The notes beneath the pieces were generated by a model that was not told the origin of the DNA, made no database searches, and saw only the letters and a list, made by a program, of their open reading frames with translations. From positions 2,790,001 through 2,854,000 of the forward strand of contig CAVXPU010000005.1 of assembly GCA_963763855.1 (NCBI GenBank): a stretch of 64,000 bases of DNA. The letters are read 5' to 3'. Within the stretch, counting starts at the first letter, position 1; every line of letters begins with the position of its first letter. Of the stretch, positions 1 to 10,005 are shown piece after piece. The translations under genes and the position numbers were made by a program. The DNA comes from JAIBCC01 sp963763855 (GTDB lineage: Bacteria > Acidobacteriota > Blastocatellia > Pyrinomonadales > Pyrinomonadaceae).

Positions 1-1433
1 CCTAAAAATAAAATTGCCGAAACAATTGTGAAATAAAACGCCCATCGGACAAGTGTCGTTTGCTGATTCAAAAGCGTTCTGCCGCTTCCGTGACGTTGGA
101 AATAATGCGTAAAAAGCAAAAACGCGATTCCGCCAACTGCAAAAATAAAATGCCATTTATCTTTGCTTAAAAGTATATTAAATTTAACAAATTGCGGACT
201 CAAAAGATTTACGGGCAATTGGGTAAATCCGTCAAATAAATGAGTTGCAACATAAAAAGCGTCCGAAATTGAATTTGCCCGAAAGAAAATCCAGGCGAAG
301 CAAGTTAAGGCAAAAGTAAATAAAATTAGAACCAAATTTGCCGCTAATTTACCAAATCCTTGGCGTTCATCGTGAATTTTCTTAACCAATCCTTGCCATT
401 GCAATTCGGCAATCAAATACAAACCGTTTAATCCGCCCCAAATTACATAAGTCCAATTCGCACCGTGCCACAATCCGCTAATGAGAAATGTAAAAAACAG
501 ATTGAAATATTGGCGGGGTTTTGAAACCCTGTTTCCGCCGAGCGAGATATACAAATAATCCCGAAACCACGTAGAGAGTGAAATATGCCAGCGTTTCCAA
601 AATTCGGCGATGGATTTGGCGAAGTATGGACGATTGAAATTGGTCATCAATTTATAGCCCATCACCTGTGCGGAACCGAGTGCAATGTCAGAATAACCTG
701 AAAAATCGCAGTATATTTGAAAGGCAAAAAAGACCGTTCCGATTATCAAAGAAATTCCCGAATATGAATGCACATCGTTGTAAACCGCATTAGCAAAAGC
801 CGCACATCTATCAGCAATTACGACCTTTTTGAACATTCCCCACATCATCAACTGGAGTCCAAGTTTTACCCGTTCATATTCAAAGTAATGCTTCTCGTAG
901 AATTGATGAATAACATTTTGCGGACGCTCAATCGGACCTGCGACTAATTGCGGATAAAACATCACATAAAGTGCAAAAATACCCAAATTTCGCTCTGCCG
1001 GCACATTTTTGCGATAAACCTCAATCGTATAACTCAATGATTGAAAGGTGTGAAACGATAATCCGATGGGCAAAAGAATCTCTAAAAGCGGAGGAATCGG
1101 CAAATCTAAACCTGTAATTCCGAGTAAATCCCGCCACGAATGATTGAGGAAATTGTAATATTTGAAAATCGCCAAAACGCCGATATTCGCTATAATGCTC
1201 GCTATCAAATACCATTTACGCTTTTTCCCTTCCGAATTCGCGATCCAGATTCCTGCCACATAATCTACCAAAATCGTAAAGCCTAAAATTAAGATATAGA
1301 CAGGCTTAAAAACCATGTAGAAATAGCAGCTTGCCGCAAGCAACATCGCCCAGCGGTATTTCTGCGGCAATAGAAAATACAAAGCCGTCACAATCGGAAA
1401 AAATAGTAGAAAATGAATCGAATTAAACAGCAT
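1..1433 (-). CDS. MBOAT-family O-acyltransferase (AlgI/DltB-like), 3' end off the window
   Basis: I translated this from the minus strand: an ATG at 1433 opens a frame that stays open to the left edge, so the C-terminus is missing (477 codons seen). The protein starts MLFNSIHFLLFFPIV and is a polytopic membrane protein. It shows the family signatures RPYFAKSIAEFWKRWHISLS and WHGANW, the latter with the expected catalytic His at about residue 323. MBOAT proteins of this type O-acetylate extracellular polysaccharides such as alginate, usually with a periplasmic partner. It is the last visible gene of the minus-strand EPS locus, 47 bp after a GT4 gene, so acetylation of the locus's glycan is the likely job. 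The polysaccharide itself cannot be named. Confidence 0.92.
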   Translation of the reverse strand, partial: MLFNSIHFLLFFPIVTALYFLLPQKYRWAMLLAASCYFYMVFKPVYILILGFTILVDYVAGIWIANSEGKKRKWYLIASIIANIGVLAIFKYYNFLNHSWRDLLGITGLDLPIPPLLEILLPIGLSFHTFQSLSYTIEVYRKNVPAERNLGIFALYVMFYPQLVAGPIERPQNVIHQFYEKHYFEYERVKLGLQLMMWGMFKKVVIADRCAAFANAVYNDVHSYSGISLIIGTVFFAFQIYCDFSGYSDIALGSAQVMGYKLMTNFNRPYFAKSIAEFWKRWHISLSTWFRDYLYISLGGNRVSKPRQYFNLFFTFLISGLWHGANWTYVIWGGLNGLYLIAELQWQGLVKKIHDERQGFGKLAANLVLILFTFALTCFAWIFFRANSISDAFYVATHLFDGFTQLPVNLLSPQFVKFNILLSKDKWHFIFAVGGIAFLLFTHYFQRHGSGRTLLNQQTTLVRWAFYFTIVSAILFL

Positions 1434-1480
1434 TAAGGCTTTAAGAAATCTTTTTAGACTTTTTTGGGGTAATTAGGGGT

Positions 1481-2572
1481 TTATCTTGGGGAATTTTCTC
1501 GGTAAAGATTAGAGTAAAAGTCAGTCCAGAGGTCTTGAACATTTTCCCAAGAATATTTTACTACTTCTTGACGGGCATTGGCTATCATTTTTTTTGCAAA
1601 CTCTTGATTCTCAAGCAAAAACATCGCTTTTTCAGCAAGTTTTTCGCAATCGTTCATTTCTACCAAAAATCCGGTTTTGCCATCTTCAACGATATAAGGA
1701 ATTCCACCGGTTTTGCTTGAAACAACTGCAGTTCCAGCCGAAAATGCTTCAATAATCGAAAGCGGCATATTATCAACAATCGAAGAATTTAAGTAAATAT
1801 CAGCTTTATCGTAAAGTTTTGGCATCTCCTCATTCGAAACTTTGCCAACAAATTCGACGTTTTTCAAATTCAATTCTGTTACTAAGTTTTTCAACTTAAT
1901 TTCTTCCGTTCCAAAACCTGCAATGGTTAAATGAGCATCAGAATATTTCTTTTGAATTTCGCTAAATGCTCTGATAACACAGCTTACATTGTAATGAACT
2001 TCAAAATTCCGATTAGATAAAAATTTTGGCTGCAAAGTTTCACGCTCTCTGAATTTGAAATTTTTGCTGTCAATAAAGTTAAAAATTGCAGTGGATTCTA
2101 CGCCGTATTTCGCAAAAACATCTACTAAAAATTGCGACGGCACAACAATCGAATCAAATTGTCGCATTGTCGGCAAAGCAGTCCGCTTCCATTCCAAAAT
2201 ATGTTTTTCAAGTTCCCCACTGTGATAATTTAGGACTATTTTTTTGCCGAAGATCTTAGCAAAAAAAAGTGGCGGAAGCGTGGCGATAATATAACCCGTA
2301 GTCGCCGAAGAAAAAACGTGAATGATGTCAAATTTTTGAATATTTGTCAGTAAAACCAACCAATATTTTAGCGAAGTAAAAATTGTCCGTAATATTTTGA
2401 CGTTTTGAAAAAGAGTTTCAGGATTGTTTGGAATAAAAGCCATCTCAATATTTTCATTATCCGCAAAAGCATCAATAAGTCGTTTGGCTTGAATAGATTG
2501 CCCGCCGATAATTCGCAACGAGGTTGCGACAATGGCAACTTTTATCTTTTTTGTTGACTGTTTATTTTCCAT
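1481..2572 (-). CDS. Glycosyltransferase family 4 (GT-B fold)
   Basis: 363 aa. The N-terminal half carries the GT4 opening KVAIVATSLRIIGGQSIQAKRL. The C-terminal half carries the nucleotide-sugar binding EX7E region (SIIEAFSAGTAVVSSKTGG) followed by GFLVEMND, typical of retaining GT4 transferases. It most likely adds a sugar to the lipid-linked repeat unit of the EPS on the cytoplasmic face; donor and acceptor cannot be told from sequence. Its start overlaps the end of the upstream GT4 by 11 bp, which implies translational coupling, and the MBOAT gene follows after 47 bp. No lesion is seen. Confidence 0.9.
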   Translation of the reverse strand: MENKQSTKKIKVAIVATSLRIIGGQSIQAKRLIDAFADNENIEMAFIPNNPETLFQNVKILRTIFTSLKYWLVLLTNIQKFDIIHVFSSATTGYIIATLPPLFFAKIFGKKIVLNYHSGELEKHILEWKRTALPTMRQFDSIVVPSQFLVDVFAKYGVESTAIFNFIDSKNFKFRERETLQPKFLSNRNFEVHYNVSCVIRAFSEIQKKYSDAHLTIAGFGTEEIKLKNLVTELNLKNVEFVGKVSNEEMPKLYDKADIYLNSSIVDNMPLSIIEAFSAGTAVVSSKTGGIPYIVEDGKTGFLVEMNDCEKLAEKAMFLLENQEFAKKMIANARQEVVKYSWENVQDLWTDFYSNLYRENSPR

Positions 2573-3699
2573 TCAAACCATTCCGATAAAGATCTAGAGT
2601 TTTGTCCAATTGTGCCTTGCACGAGAAATTTTCTTCAACAATTGTGCGTCCAAATTCGCCAAATCTTTTTGCTTTTACTTCATCTTCCAAAAGTTCAAGC
2701 AGACGGACAGCTAACCCTTTATCATCATCAGATTCCACTAAAAAACCTGTTTCATTTTCGATAATCGCTTCGCTTGCTCCGCCTACATTAGTTGCCACAA
2801 CAGGCTTTCCTGCCACCATATATTCCAAAATAGAATTAGAAAATCCTTCATTAAAACTTGTCAATGTGCAAGCAAAAGAGATGGACAAAAGTTCAGGAAT
2901 TTTTGCACATCGTCCAATAAAATGTGTATTTGCAGCAATTTGCAAATCTTCGGCTAAATTTTCTAAACTTGATTTTAATTCGCCTTCACCGGCTAAAACA
3001 AAATGCACGTTTGGAAATTTCTCAATAACCTTTTTCGCTGCCCGTAAAAACATCGGTTGATTTTTTACTTCGTGACGGAGATTGGCGACCAGTGTAATGA
3101 ATTTTAGATTTTCGCCTTTCGGTAAGCCGAATTCTGCTAAAATTTTTACCCGATCCGTTTCTTTCGGCGTTAATCTTTCCAGATCCAACCCGTTGTAAAC
3201 AACGTTAATTTTGTTTGCGGTCACGCCTTCGGAAATCAGATAATTTTTGACCGCGGCGGCATTAACAACAATTTCATTCGCTGTCCGAAACGCCAGTTTT
3301 TCGATCATTTTCTGAGATTTTGAACGCATTCCGCCCGTTTCACGTTTCGAGGCAATTTTTAACGGAACACGAGCTAGCATTGCTGCAAACATTCCAAAAA
3401 TGTTTGTATAAAAATCGTGAGTTTGAACAATTTCGATATTATTTTGCTGGATATATGCTGCAAATTTTCTTACTTGTTTCAAAAATCCGATGCTAAAAAA
3501 ACTTTCTAACTTAAATTCAGGAATATTGCTAAACCCGAGTTTTTCAACCTCTTGCTCGCAGCATGCCTTCATTATTCAAACACGCCAGAAAAACTTCGAA
3601 CTCGCCATTTTCTACTAAAAGGCGAGTTAATTGCACAGCTTGGCGTTCTGAGCCTCCTTGATGAAAACTATTGATTAATTGAAGGACTTTTCTTTTCAC
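2562..3699 (-). CDS. Glycosyltransferase family 4, frameshifted near its N-terminus
   Basis: The main frame (336 codons from an ATG at 3572) is a GT4 with SILEYMVAGKPVVATNVGG as its EX7E region, but it lacks the usual N-terminal Gly-rich loop. That part lies in another frame: a GTG at 3699 starts VKRKVLQLINSFHQGGSERQ, a textbook GT4 N-terminus, and runs to a stop near 3550. Removing one base near 3560 joins NNEGMLR to EVEKLGFSNIPEF. The true gene is therefore 2562-3699 with a +1 lesion, either a sequencing error or a recent mutation. It sits between the heparinase-like gene and another GT4, in the EPS operon. The GTG start is chosen because a stop lies just upstream in frame. Confidence 0.8.
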
Positions 3700-3720
3700 G
3701 AAATTAAGTTAGCAGAAAAT

Positions 3721-3747
3721 GGTAACGCGGGCATCTTGCCTGCAATC
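3721..3747. repeat. Short palindromic repeat (GCAGGCAAGATGCC type), copy 1
   Basis: The core reads GCGGGCATCTTGCCTGC, an imperfect palindrome. It lies directly beyond the stop codon of the heparinase-like gene. A second copy of nearly the same 26-27 bp, in opposite orientation, abuts the stop codon of the TonB gene at 28421-28446. The adjoining 3741-3760 is itself a near-perfect palindrome (TGCAATCTT/AAGATTGCA) that includes the last codons of the heparinase gene. Confidence 0.7.
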
Positions 3748-3749
3748 TT

Positions 3750-6245
3750 TTAAGATTGCAGAGAGTTTTTCAATATATATGTCGAAGTTTTCTTTTGCGG
3801 GAGCGAGATGCTAAAGACACTTTCGTTAGTTGAAACGTTGAGCTTTGCACCTAAACGTCTTGCATTTACAAAGTTTAGCGGTTGGGGATGATTAACGATT
3901 TCTCGCCCGTTCAATACGAAATTTGTGCCATCGATCATCACGAATTCTTCCGGTAAAGCTTCGCCTTCGCTCAATCTTGCCCATAAGAATTTGAAATTGG
4001 TATCAAAAAATTCCGTCCTAATCGTTTGTCCATTGCCGTCGCCAAAAACAAATAAGTCGTTATAATCTCGATATTTAATGACAAAAGCACGTCCGCCTAT
4101 AACATCCGTTTCAAAAACTTCCGGAGCATTGAACGAACTATCTGTCGGCATCATAAACGTAAAAAATTCCTGCGAGCCGATTCCCTTTGAAACAAACCGC
4201 AAAAACGGAGCATTTACTTTTCTGCCATAGCACGGCGAAACCCAGCTTTCTTTGTTGTGCCATAAGCCATTGTCGCCAAAAGTAAGCAATTTAAGACCAA
4301 CATCCTCAGCCGAAGATTCATTGACCGAAAAACCGCCATTCGCCGCATTTTCAATTTCCGGTTTCGTCTTAATATTGAAGTGAAAATTGAGTCCGTATTC
4401 ATTTTCGCCCGTCGTTTCTACATAATCGCGGACAATCCAATAATCATTTTTCAAAAATAAAACACTGCGGGAATGGGTAGCAGATTTTGCCAGACGCTTG
4501 TAGCCATCATGCGAACCTGCGAAAAAATCGAATCTGTCTTGCGAAATCCACGAATCGATTTTGGCTTGAGCAGAAGTCTGCCAACTAAATGCACCGCCCA
4601 ATTCTGACGAAGATTTTTGATTCACACACAGCGTATTATGAGCCGAAGTTGAGCGGAAATAATCCCGTAACTCCTTTGATTCGTGGTAGGTATAAGTTCC
4701 CGGATCGACCAGCATCGTTCGTCCGCCGGCTGCCAAATTAATACTCAGAGTGTCTGCATGAGAATGTCCGCCGGCTATTCCGCCCATGTTTCCGCAATCG
4801 ATCAACATGTAATTATCGGTTTTTTCCCAGCCGTCACGCATTACCAAATATCCGCCATCGCAAAAGCCGTAGGAGTTATTTTCAGGACGAATACCCCGCA
4901 AAGCTTCAAATTCTTTCACGCCTTCGCTGCCCAAAAGCCACAAAGTTTCTTCAGCCAAATTCCCGGCAACAAATTTATAGTCCCCGCGATCAAAAATAAC
5001 GGCTCCGGTTGATAAAACCGCTCGAAAATCATTTGGTTTAAGGCTGCTTGGAGGTAAAAGTTTTCCGCCGTCGTCATCGCCGATAAAAGGCGTGGTGCCG
5101 TCCGGTCGAGTAACGCACATCAAAAAGTCGATCACTTTTTGAGTTTTTGTGTCGAGTTTTTCGTGTTGTTGCGGTGCTAATTTTTGACTATCAAGACCTT
5201 TCAAAATCAGAAATTGCGAATAGAAATCGGCTGTATATCGTTGATACCAAGTGCTTTGTTCGAAATAAACGCCATCTGGCAAAATTTGTCGGTCAAGTTC
5301 CGCGATTAAAATTTCCTCACCAATATTTCGCCAATGTTCTGCCCGTTTGAAAAAAGGCAATTGCGATCCGAGAAAATAGAGTCCAAGTGCTTCGCCGGTT
5401 AAATGGGTGTTTGGGCTGTAGTAAGTAGAAAGATATTTTTCGATGTGACGCCCGTGAACGTGTAGGAATTTTAATGATTTTAAGAATATTTCCGCTGTAA
5501 AATATTCAGAATCCTTAAAGAATTGAAAAGCCCAGATCCAAGACATAGCCCGAAATGAAACTTCCAGACTGCTTACCCAATTAATGCCCATTCCCGGAGG
5601 ATTTTGTTCCATCCAGCTTTCCAGATGTCGAATAAATGTTGTCGCAAAAATTTCGTCTTTCGATAACAGGTAGGCGGCTCCAAGCGTAAAAAAATGCTGA
5701 TGGCGATTTAATTCCCAGATGATTTTTTTGTCGCCTGTTTCTGCTGAATCAAGTTCATCAAATTGTTTCCAATGCTTTAGCGGAACGTGTTTACCCGAAA
5801 TCGGTTCGTAATGCCAATCAAAATTCGATCCAAAATCAAGATTTTGATAGCCCAGCAAGTCAAATTTTCCCTCAGTGATTTTTTCTGCTTTTTCGATGAT
5901 GTGCCTAATGACTTTTTCATCAAAACCTCGCAATAATGCAATAGTTTCCGGCTTATTTCTGAACGATGGAAAAAATCTGACATCGGCATTTTCGTAGAAT
6001 GAAGTGAGAAGATTGTCTTTGGTCAGAGCGTCGTCAATAAAGTAAGATTTTTCGATCAAATCCCAGAATTCTTCGTCGCCTGGAAGCTTTCCGCTCAAAC
6101 CCATCTGCTCGGTATAAGCAGAAAGAGCCTGTCCGCCGCGTGAGCGTAGCTCAGTCCACGTTCGCCCTTTTAATTTCCTAATTTTCTCAATCGGATTTGC
6201 CATTGTTGCTGTCGTCGTTTCCTCAGATGTTTTATTCTCGACCAC
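3750..6245 (-). CDS. Heparinase II/III family protein (polysaccharide lyase-like)
   Basis: 831 aa. The first half is the alpha/alpha toroid domain with the family motif WELNRHQHFFTLGAAYLLS. The second half is the beta-sandwich Hepar_II_III domain with GGHSHADTLSINL, VDPGTYTYH and RSTSAHNTL, which hold the His and Tyr residues expected in the active site. No signal peptide is visible. In EPS clusters such proteins are thought to cleave or trim uronate-containing glycans; the substrate here is unknown. The gene starts 6 bp after the deacetylase-like gene. GTG at 6245 is the most upstream start; an ATG at 6203 (MANPIEKIRKLK) matches the usual family start better and has GAGGAAA upstream, so the protein may be 14 residues shorter. 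Confidence 0.9.
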   Translation of the reverse strand: MVENKTSEETTTATMANPIEKIRKLKGRTWTELRSRGGQALSAYTEQMGLSGKLPGDEEFWDLIEKSYFIDDALTKDNLLTSFYENADVRFFPSFRNKPETIALLRGFDEKVIRHIIEKAEKITEGKFDLLGYQNLDFGSNFDWHYEPISGKHVPLKHWKQFDELDSAETGDKKIIWELNRHQHFFTLGAAYLLSKDEIFATTFIRHLESWMEQNPPGMGINWVSSLEVSFRAMSWIWAFQFFKDSEYFTAEIFLKSLKFLHVHGRHIEKYLSTYYSPNTHLTGEALGLYFLGSQLPFFKRAEHWRNIGEEILIAELDRQILPDGVYFEQSTWYQRYTADFYSQFLILKGLDSQKLAPQQHEKLDTKTQKVIDFLMCVTRPDGTTPFIGDDDGGKLLPPSSLKPNDFRAVLSTGAVIFDRGDYKFVAGNLAEETLWLLGSEGVKEFEALRGIRPENNSYGFCDGGYLVMRDGWEKTDNYMLIDCGNMGGIAGGHSHADTLSINLAAGGRTMLVDPGTYTYHESKELRDYFRSTSAHNTLCVNQKSSSELGGAFSWQTSAQAKIDSWISQDRFDFFAGSHDGYKRLAKSATHSRSVLFLKNDYWIVRDYVETTGENEYGLNFHFNIKTKPEIENAANGGFSVNESSAEDVGLKLLTFGDNGLWHNKESWVSPCYGRKVNAPFLRFVSKGIGSQEFFTFMMPTDSSFNAPEVFETDVIGGRAFVIKYRDYNDLFVFGDGNGQTIRTEFFDTNFKFLWARLSEGEALPEEFVMIDGTNFVLNGREIVNHPQPLNFVNARRLGAKLNVSTNESVFSISLPQKKTSTYILKNSLQS

Positions 6246-6251
6246 CGATTT

Positions 6252-7389
6252 TTATTCATCCATTATTGCTTTTAGCCGATAATTACGAAAATCGTTCGGC
6301 ACGCCGTCTTTCCCGTCAATTGCCGCAGAAACTATATTAAAAGCTTCTCTCGCGGTGGCAAAATGCAGTTGATATTCGCCCGTTTTCTCTCCATTTTCGA
6401 TAATCTCGCTAAAGAATCTTTGTGCGTCATCGCCAATGCATGCTGATTGATCGTGTTGAAAAAAACCGTGACAATATAGTTTTACAAATATCCATTCCGG
6501 ACGACCTTTAACGGTTACATTAGCACTTGCCCAACGCTTTAGCCGGGCGATGTCCATTGGCTGATTATGCACCAATGCTCCATCATCAAGTCTCGGAATC
6601 GGCAAACCCTTGATTCGCCTGCTCCAATTTAGAATTAGTGGTCCAGTAAATATAAGTGGTAATTGGGGTTTATTTCCAAAAACTGAGACAGAAGTTCCGG
6701 TTCGATGTGGAATTGGCTGATCGAAAGGCAGACCGCATTCGTAAATTTGGTTAATCATCGGAACTTGCGTTTCATCTGGTGCTGATGGCAATGTCATATC
6801 CGCGTAACACCCTATATCCGCAATGATTTGCATTTCCTCGTCAACGCCGCAATACTTTCCACCGCATGAATTTGCCAAGGCTAAATTGCCGTGAACAAAC
6901 GCCCACATCGGCATTCCCGTCGCCATCAATTCGAGACAGACATTTATGCTTTTCTGCTAAAACATCTCGAAAATCGACCAATACTTTTCGTAAATTTTCG
7001 GCTGTATCCGGCTCTTCAACTCCGTGATGCAGATGAATTTCCACATCGCCCAAACCCTCGGCTTGCATTGCCGCCATTGTTTCTAAAAGTTGCGGATAAT
7101 ATTGCTCGGCAGGATAAAAATTTGTGTGTCGAAATTTTGTTCCATCAGCATCGCGGACGGCTTCTCCGGTTTTTCTGGCAGTTATGTGATACTCGTCCAA
7201 TCTCCGCCGCTGCGTATCTAAATCATACGCTCCGCCCTGATGCCATGCGGGTTCAAAGTGATTTGCGACCGTAAAAATGAGATGTTTTTTAGTGCCATTT
7301 CCATTGGAAAATAGATTTTCAGCACGAGAAAAAGGATACCGCACCATCCACGGTAAATTTTGTTTTAGTTTTGTCAGGTAGCTGCTCAT
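6252..7389 (-). CDS. Polysaccharide deacetylase-like protein of EPS clusters, frameshifted
   Basis: The first part reads from an ATG at 7389 (MSSYLTKLKQNLPW), with HLIFTVANHFEPAWH, FRHTNFYPAEQYY and VEIHLHHG. The second part is in another frame and continues WAFVHGNLALANS, CGVDEEMQIIADIGCYADMT and MINQIYECG. The two join near 6932 between CLSR and LMATGMP, so one indel separates them. The spaced His/Asp-rich motifs suggest a carbohydrate-deacetylase (NodB-like) barrel, but I cannot confirm a classical NodB metal triad, so the activity is tentative. As written, the upstream methyltransferase frame runs into this gene. One base fewer in the A-run just before 7389 would end the methyltransferase with TAA and leave this ATG as a separate start. 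It lies between the methyltransferase and heparinase genes of the EPS operon. Confidence 0.65.
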
Positions 7390-8082
7390 GCTTATGTTTT
7401 TTTCGATCAAATACGAAGGTGCCGTAATCTTGGAATCCGCTAATTCAGCAATAATTTTCAGACCATTTTTTGCAAATTCTCGTTCCAGAAATCCTTTTGT
7501 TTGATAAACTTCTTTTCCTTTCCAAAAATTTCCTTGCGGATGTTTGCCTGATAAAAGGTTGATCGTTCCGCCTGTCAAACAAATGATCGGATAGATTAAA
7601 TGCTTTATACTCATCATTTTAAGCCTTTCTTTGAATGACCACAAGTAAAAAAAAGGTGAATGCGTTTTAAGGAAAAATTTACCGTTTGGCTTTAATACTC
7701 TTGAGATTTCCCCAATCGCTTTTCTGTTGTCCATATAAGGCAAGGCGACCCGACAAATTACAACGTCAAAGCTTTCATCGGCAAACGGCAAACTCTCTCC
7801 AATTGAACAAATGAAGTCACCTTTTCCAGCGAAACCTGCCTTTTCAAAAACCTTTTTCCCGACTTGTCCGACCTCTTCCGCGATATCAATTCCTACGCAA
7901 AATGAATCTTTTTTCTCCGCAAATGGTAAAAGCTGCTGCCCCGCTCCGCAACCGACATCAAGCACTTTTTCAACCGATAAATCCGTAACCGCATTGACCA
8001 GCAGATATTTTTGCTCATCGGAATACGAAGCAAAATCGGCAAGAGCCTGTTCGGTATATTCGAGATAATTTGCGTTTGACAT
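7390..8082 (-). CDS. Class I SAM-dependent methyltransferase
   Basis: About 230 aa. The N-terminal half has motif I VLDVGCGAGQQLLPFA, an acidic residue after beta-2 (VGIDIAEE), and the post-motifs FDVVICRVALPYM and ISRVLKPNGKFFLKT, all typical of Rossmann-fold methyltransferases. Start chosen: ATG at 8082 (MSNANYLEYTEQ), 5 bp after the asparagine synthase stop; a longer in-frame start at 8139 would overlap that gene. The open frame continues past 7390 into the deacetylase-like protein (432 codons in all). The junction passes through a run of seven A, and with six the frame would end LIEKT-stop. I therefore treat it as a separate gene, though a real fusion cannot be excluded. A role in methylating the glycan or its lipid carrier is inferred from context. 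Confidence 0.75.
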
Positions 8083-8087
8083 GTCTT

Positions 8088-9965
8088 TTAAATATCTACA
8101 AAACGCCGATGCCAAAGTTCGAGCATCCAAAGCGTCCAAAGCGAATGCGAATGATCCCGACGACCTTTGTGATGTTCATCCAGCAAGATTTGAATGTAAT
8201 TTTTGTCGAAATAACCGCGTTGGAGTGCTCTGGAATCGCTCAAAGTATCGTGAATTCTTTCCTTTAACTGCGAATTTATCCATTCATTTATCGGCACACC
8301 GAAGCCTTGCTTTTCTCGATACAAAATTTCATTCGGGACAATTCCCTCCATCGCTTTTTTGAAAATTGACTTAGTTTCGAGTCCTTTAAGCTTTAGTTCG
8401 CTCGGAATATTGGTCACAAATTCAATCAATTTATGATCGAGCAAAGGAGTTCGAGCTTCCAGCGAAGTCGCCATCGTCATTCGATCAACTTTAACCAAAA
8501 TATCCGAAGGAAGATAAGTTTTGCTGTCAAGATATAGCAGATTATCAATCGGATTTCCGGTATCAACGCTCTCTGCAAATTGCTGGAAAAGCCTCTCGCC
8601 GGCACCGAAACTGCCGTTTAATCCGGACATAAACTCATTTGAATACAGAGACTTACGGCGTGATCGATTAAAATGCGAAACGCTGTCGATATAGCGATCT
8701 ATGGAATCCAAACTCGCGTTATAGAGATAATTTTTGCCTTTCGCACCATGGGGCAGTTTTTCTGAAACCGTCTGCATTCCTTTCTTTAATAAACCGGGTA
8801 AATTGCCGAATCCGCTGCGTTTTTTATCGATGGCATATCGCGTGTATCCCGCAAAAAGCTCGTCGCCGCCATCGCCCGAAAGCACTACAGTAACAAAATC
8901 TCTCGCCATTTTCGAAACCATGTAGGTTGGCAAGGCGGACGAATCTGCAAAAGGCTCGTCGAAATGCCAAACCAATTCATCGACAATTTCTACCAAATCG
9001 GGCGTGACGACAAATTCGTGATGTTCGGTATTGAAATGTTTGGCGGCAACGCGTGCGAATTTTAACTCATTAAAAGTGTCTTCATTGAAACCGATCGAAA
9101 AGGTTTTGACGGGCTGATTCGAGAATTTCGCCATCATCGCAACGATTGACGAAGAATCAACGCCGCCTGACAAAAAAGCACCGAGCGGCACTTCGGAAAT
9201 CATCCGAACTCTCACGGCATCCGCAAGTATTTCGCGTAATTGCTTAATATATTCAGCTTCAGTTTTGATTTCGATTGGTTTGACGTAATTAAAATCCCAG
9301 TATTTTTTCGTTTCAATTTTGCCGTTTTTAAAGGTTAAAAAATGACCGGGCAGAAGCTTTGAAACGTCTTTGAAAATACAAAATTCTTCAGGAACGTAAG
9401 CGAAAGTTAAATATGAATCAAGTGCCGAAAAATCAATATCGCGAGAGATTTCGCCGTGTTCGAGCAAAACCTTCAATTCAGAGCCAAAAACGAAATTGCC
9501 TTCTTTCGTCAAGCTGTAAAAAAGCGGTTTTTTGCCAACTCTATCTCTTGCAATAAATAGGCTTTCGTCTGTTTTATTCCAAATCGCAAAGGCAAACATT
9601 CCGCGTAAATGTTCAAGACAATTTTCTCCAAATTCTTCGTAAGCATGGAGAATTACTTCGGTATCCGAATGAGTTTTAAATTTGTAGCCGCGTTTTAAGA
9701 GGTTGTCGCGAAGTTCCTGAAAGTTATAAATCTCGCCATTGAAGACAATAAACATCGAATTGTCTTCATTAAAAATCGGTTGTTGTCCGCCTTTGAGATC
9801 AATGATCGAAAGCCGACGCATTCCGAGTGCCGCATTTCCCTGAACGGTAGTTCCCTGCTCATCAGGACCACGGTGGGTGATGATTTTGCACATCGCATCG
9901 AGCCGGGCTTCACTTTCAGCGGCATTTGAGTTTTGTTTTGAGATAAATCCGGCGATTCCACACAT
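8088..9965 (-). CDS. asnB: Asparagine synthase (glutamine-hydrolysing), EPS-cluster type
   Basis: 625 aa from the ATG at 9965, chosen because it gives MCGIAGFISK with the catalytic N-terminal Cys2 of class II glutamine amidotransferases; the upstream in-frame ATG at 10058 would bury it. The glutaminase domain also has ITHRGPDEQG and NGEIYNF. The synthetase domain has the ATP PP-loop LSGGVDSSSIVAM and the LSGDGGDELFAGY motif. It makes asparagine from aspartate and ATP with ammonia from glutamine. Copies inside surface-polysaccharide loci are thought to amidate sugar acids, though that role is unproven here. It lies between a GT2 gene and the methyltransferase. Confidence 0.93.
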   Translation of the reverse strand: MCGIAGFISKQNSNAAESEARLDAMCKIITHRGPDEQGTTVQGNAALGMRRLSIIDLKGGQQPIFNEDNSMFIVFNGEIYNFQELRDNLLKRGYKFKTHSDTEVILHAYEEFGENCLEHLRGMFAFAIWNKTDESLFIARDRVGKKPLFYSLTKEGNFVFGSELKVLLEHGEISRDIDFSALDSYLTFAYVPEEFCIFKDVSKLLPGHFLTFKNGKIETKKYWDFNYVKPIEIKTEAEYIKQLREILADAVRVRMISEVPLGAFLSGGVDSSSIVAMMAKFSNQPVKTFSIGFNEDTFNELKFARVAAKHFNTEHHEFVVTPDLVEIVDELVWHFDEPFADSSALPTYMVSKMARDFVTVVLSGDGGDELFAGYTRYAIDKKRSGFGNLPGLLKKGMQTVSEKLPHGAKGKNYLYNASLDSIDRYIDSVSHFNRSRRKSLYSNEFMSGLNGSFGAGERLFQQFAESVDTGNPIDNLLYLDSKTYLPSDILVKVDRMTMATSLEARTPLLDHKLIEFVTNIPSELKLKGLETKSIFKKAMEGIVPNEILYREKQGFGVPINEWINSQLKERIHDTLSDSRALQRGYFDKNYIQILLDEHHKGRRDHSHSLWTLWMLELWHRRFVDI

Positions 9966-10005
9966 AATTAAGATTTCAGGTTTGTTTTTTAAGGGGGGAT
10001 AGATT

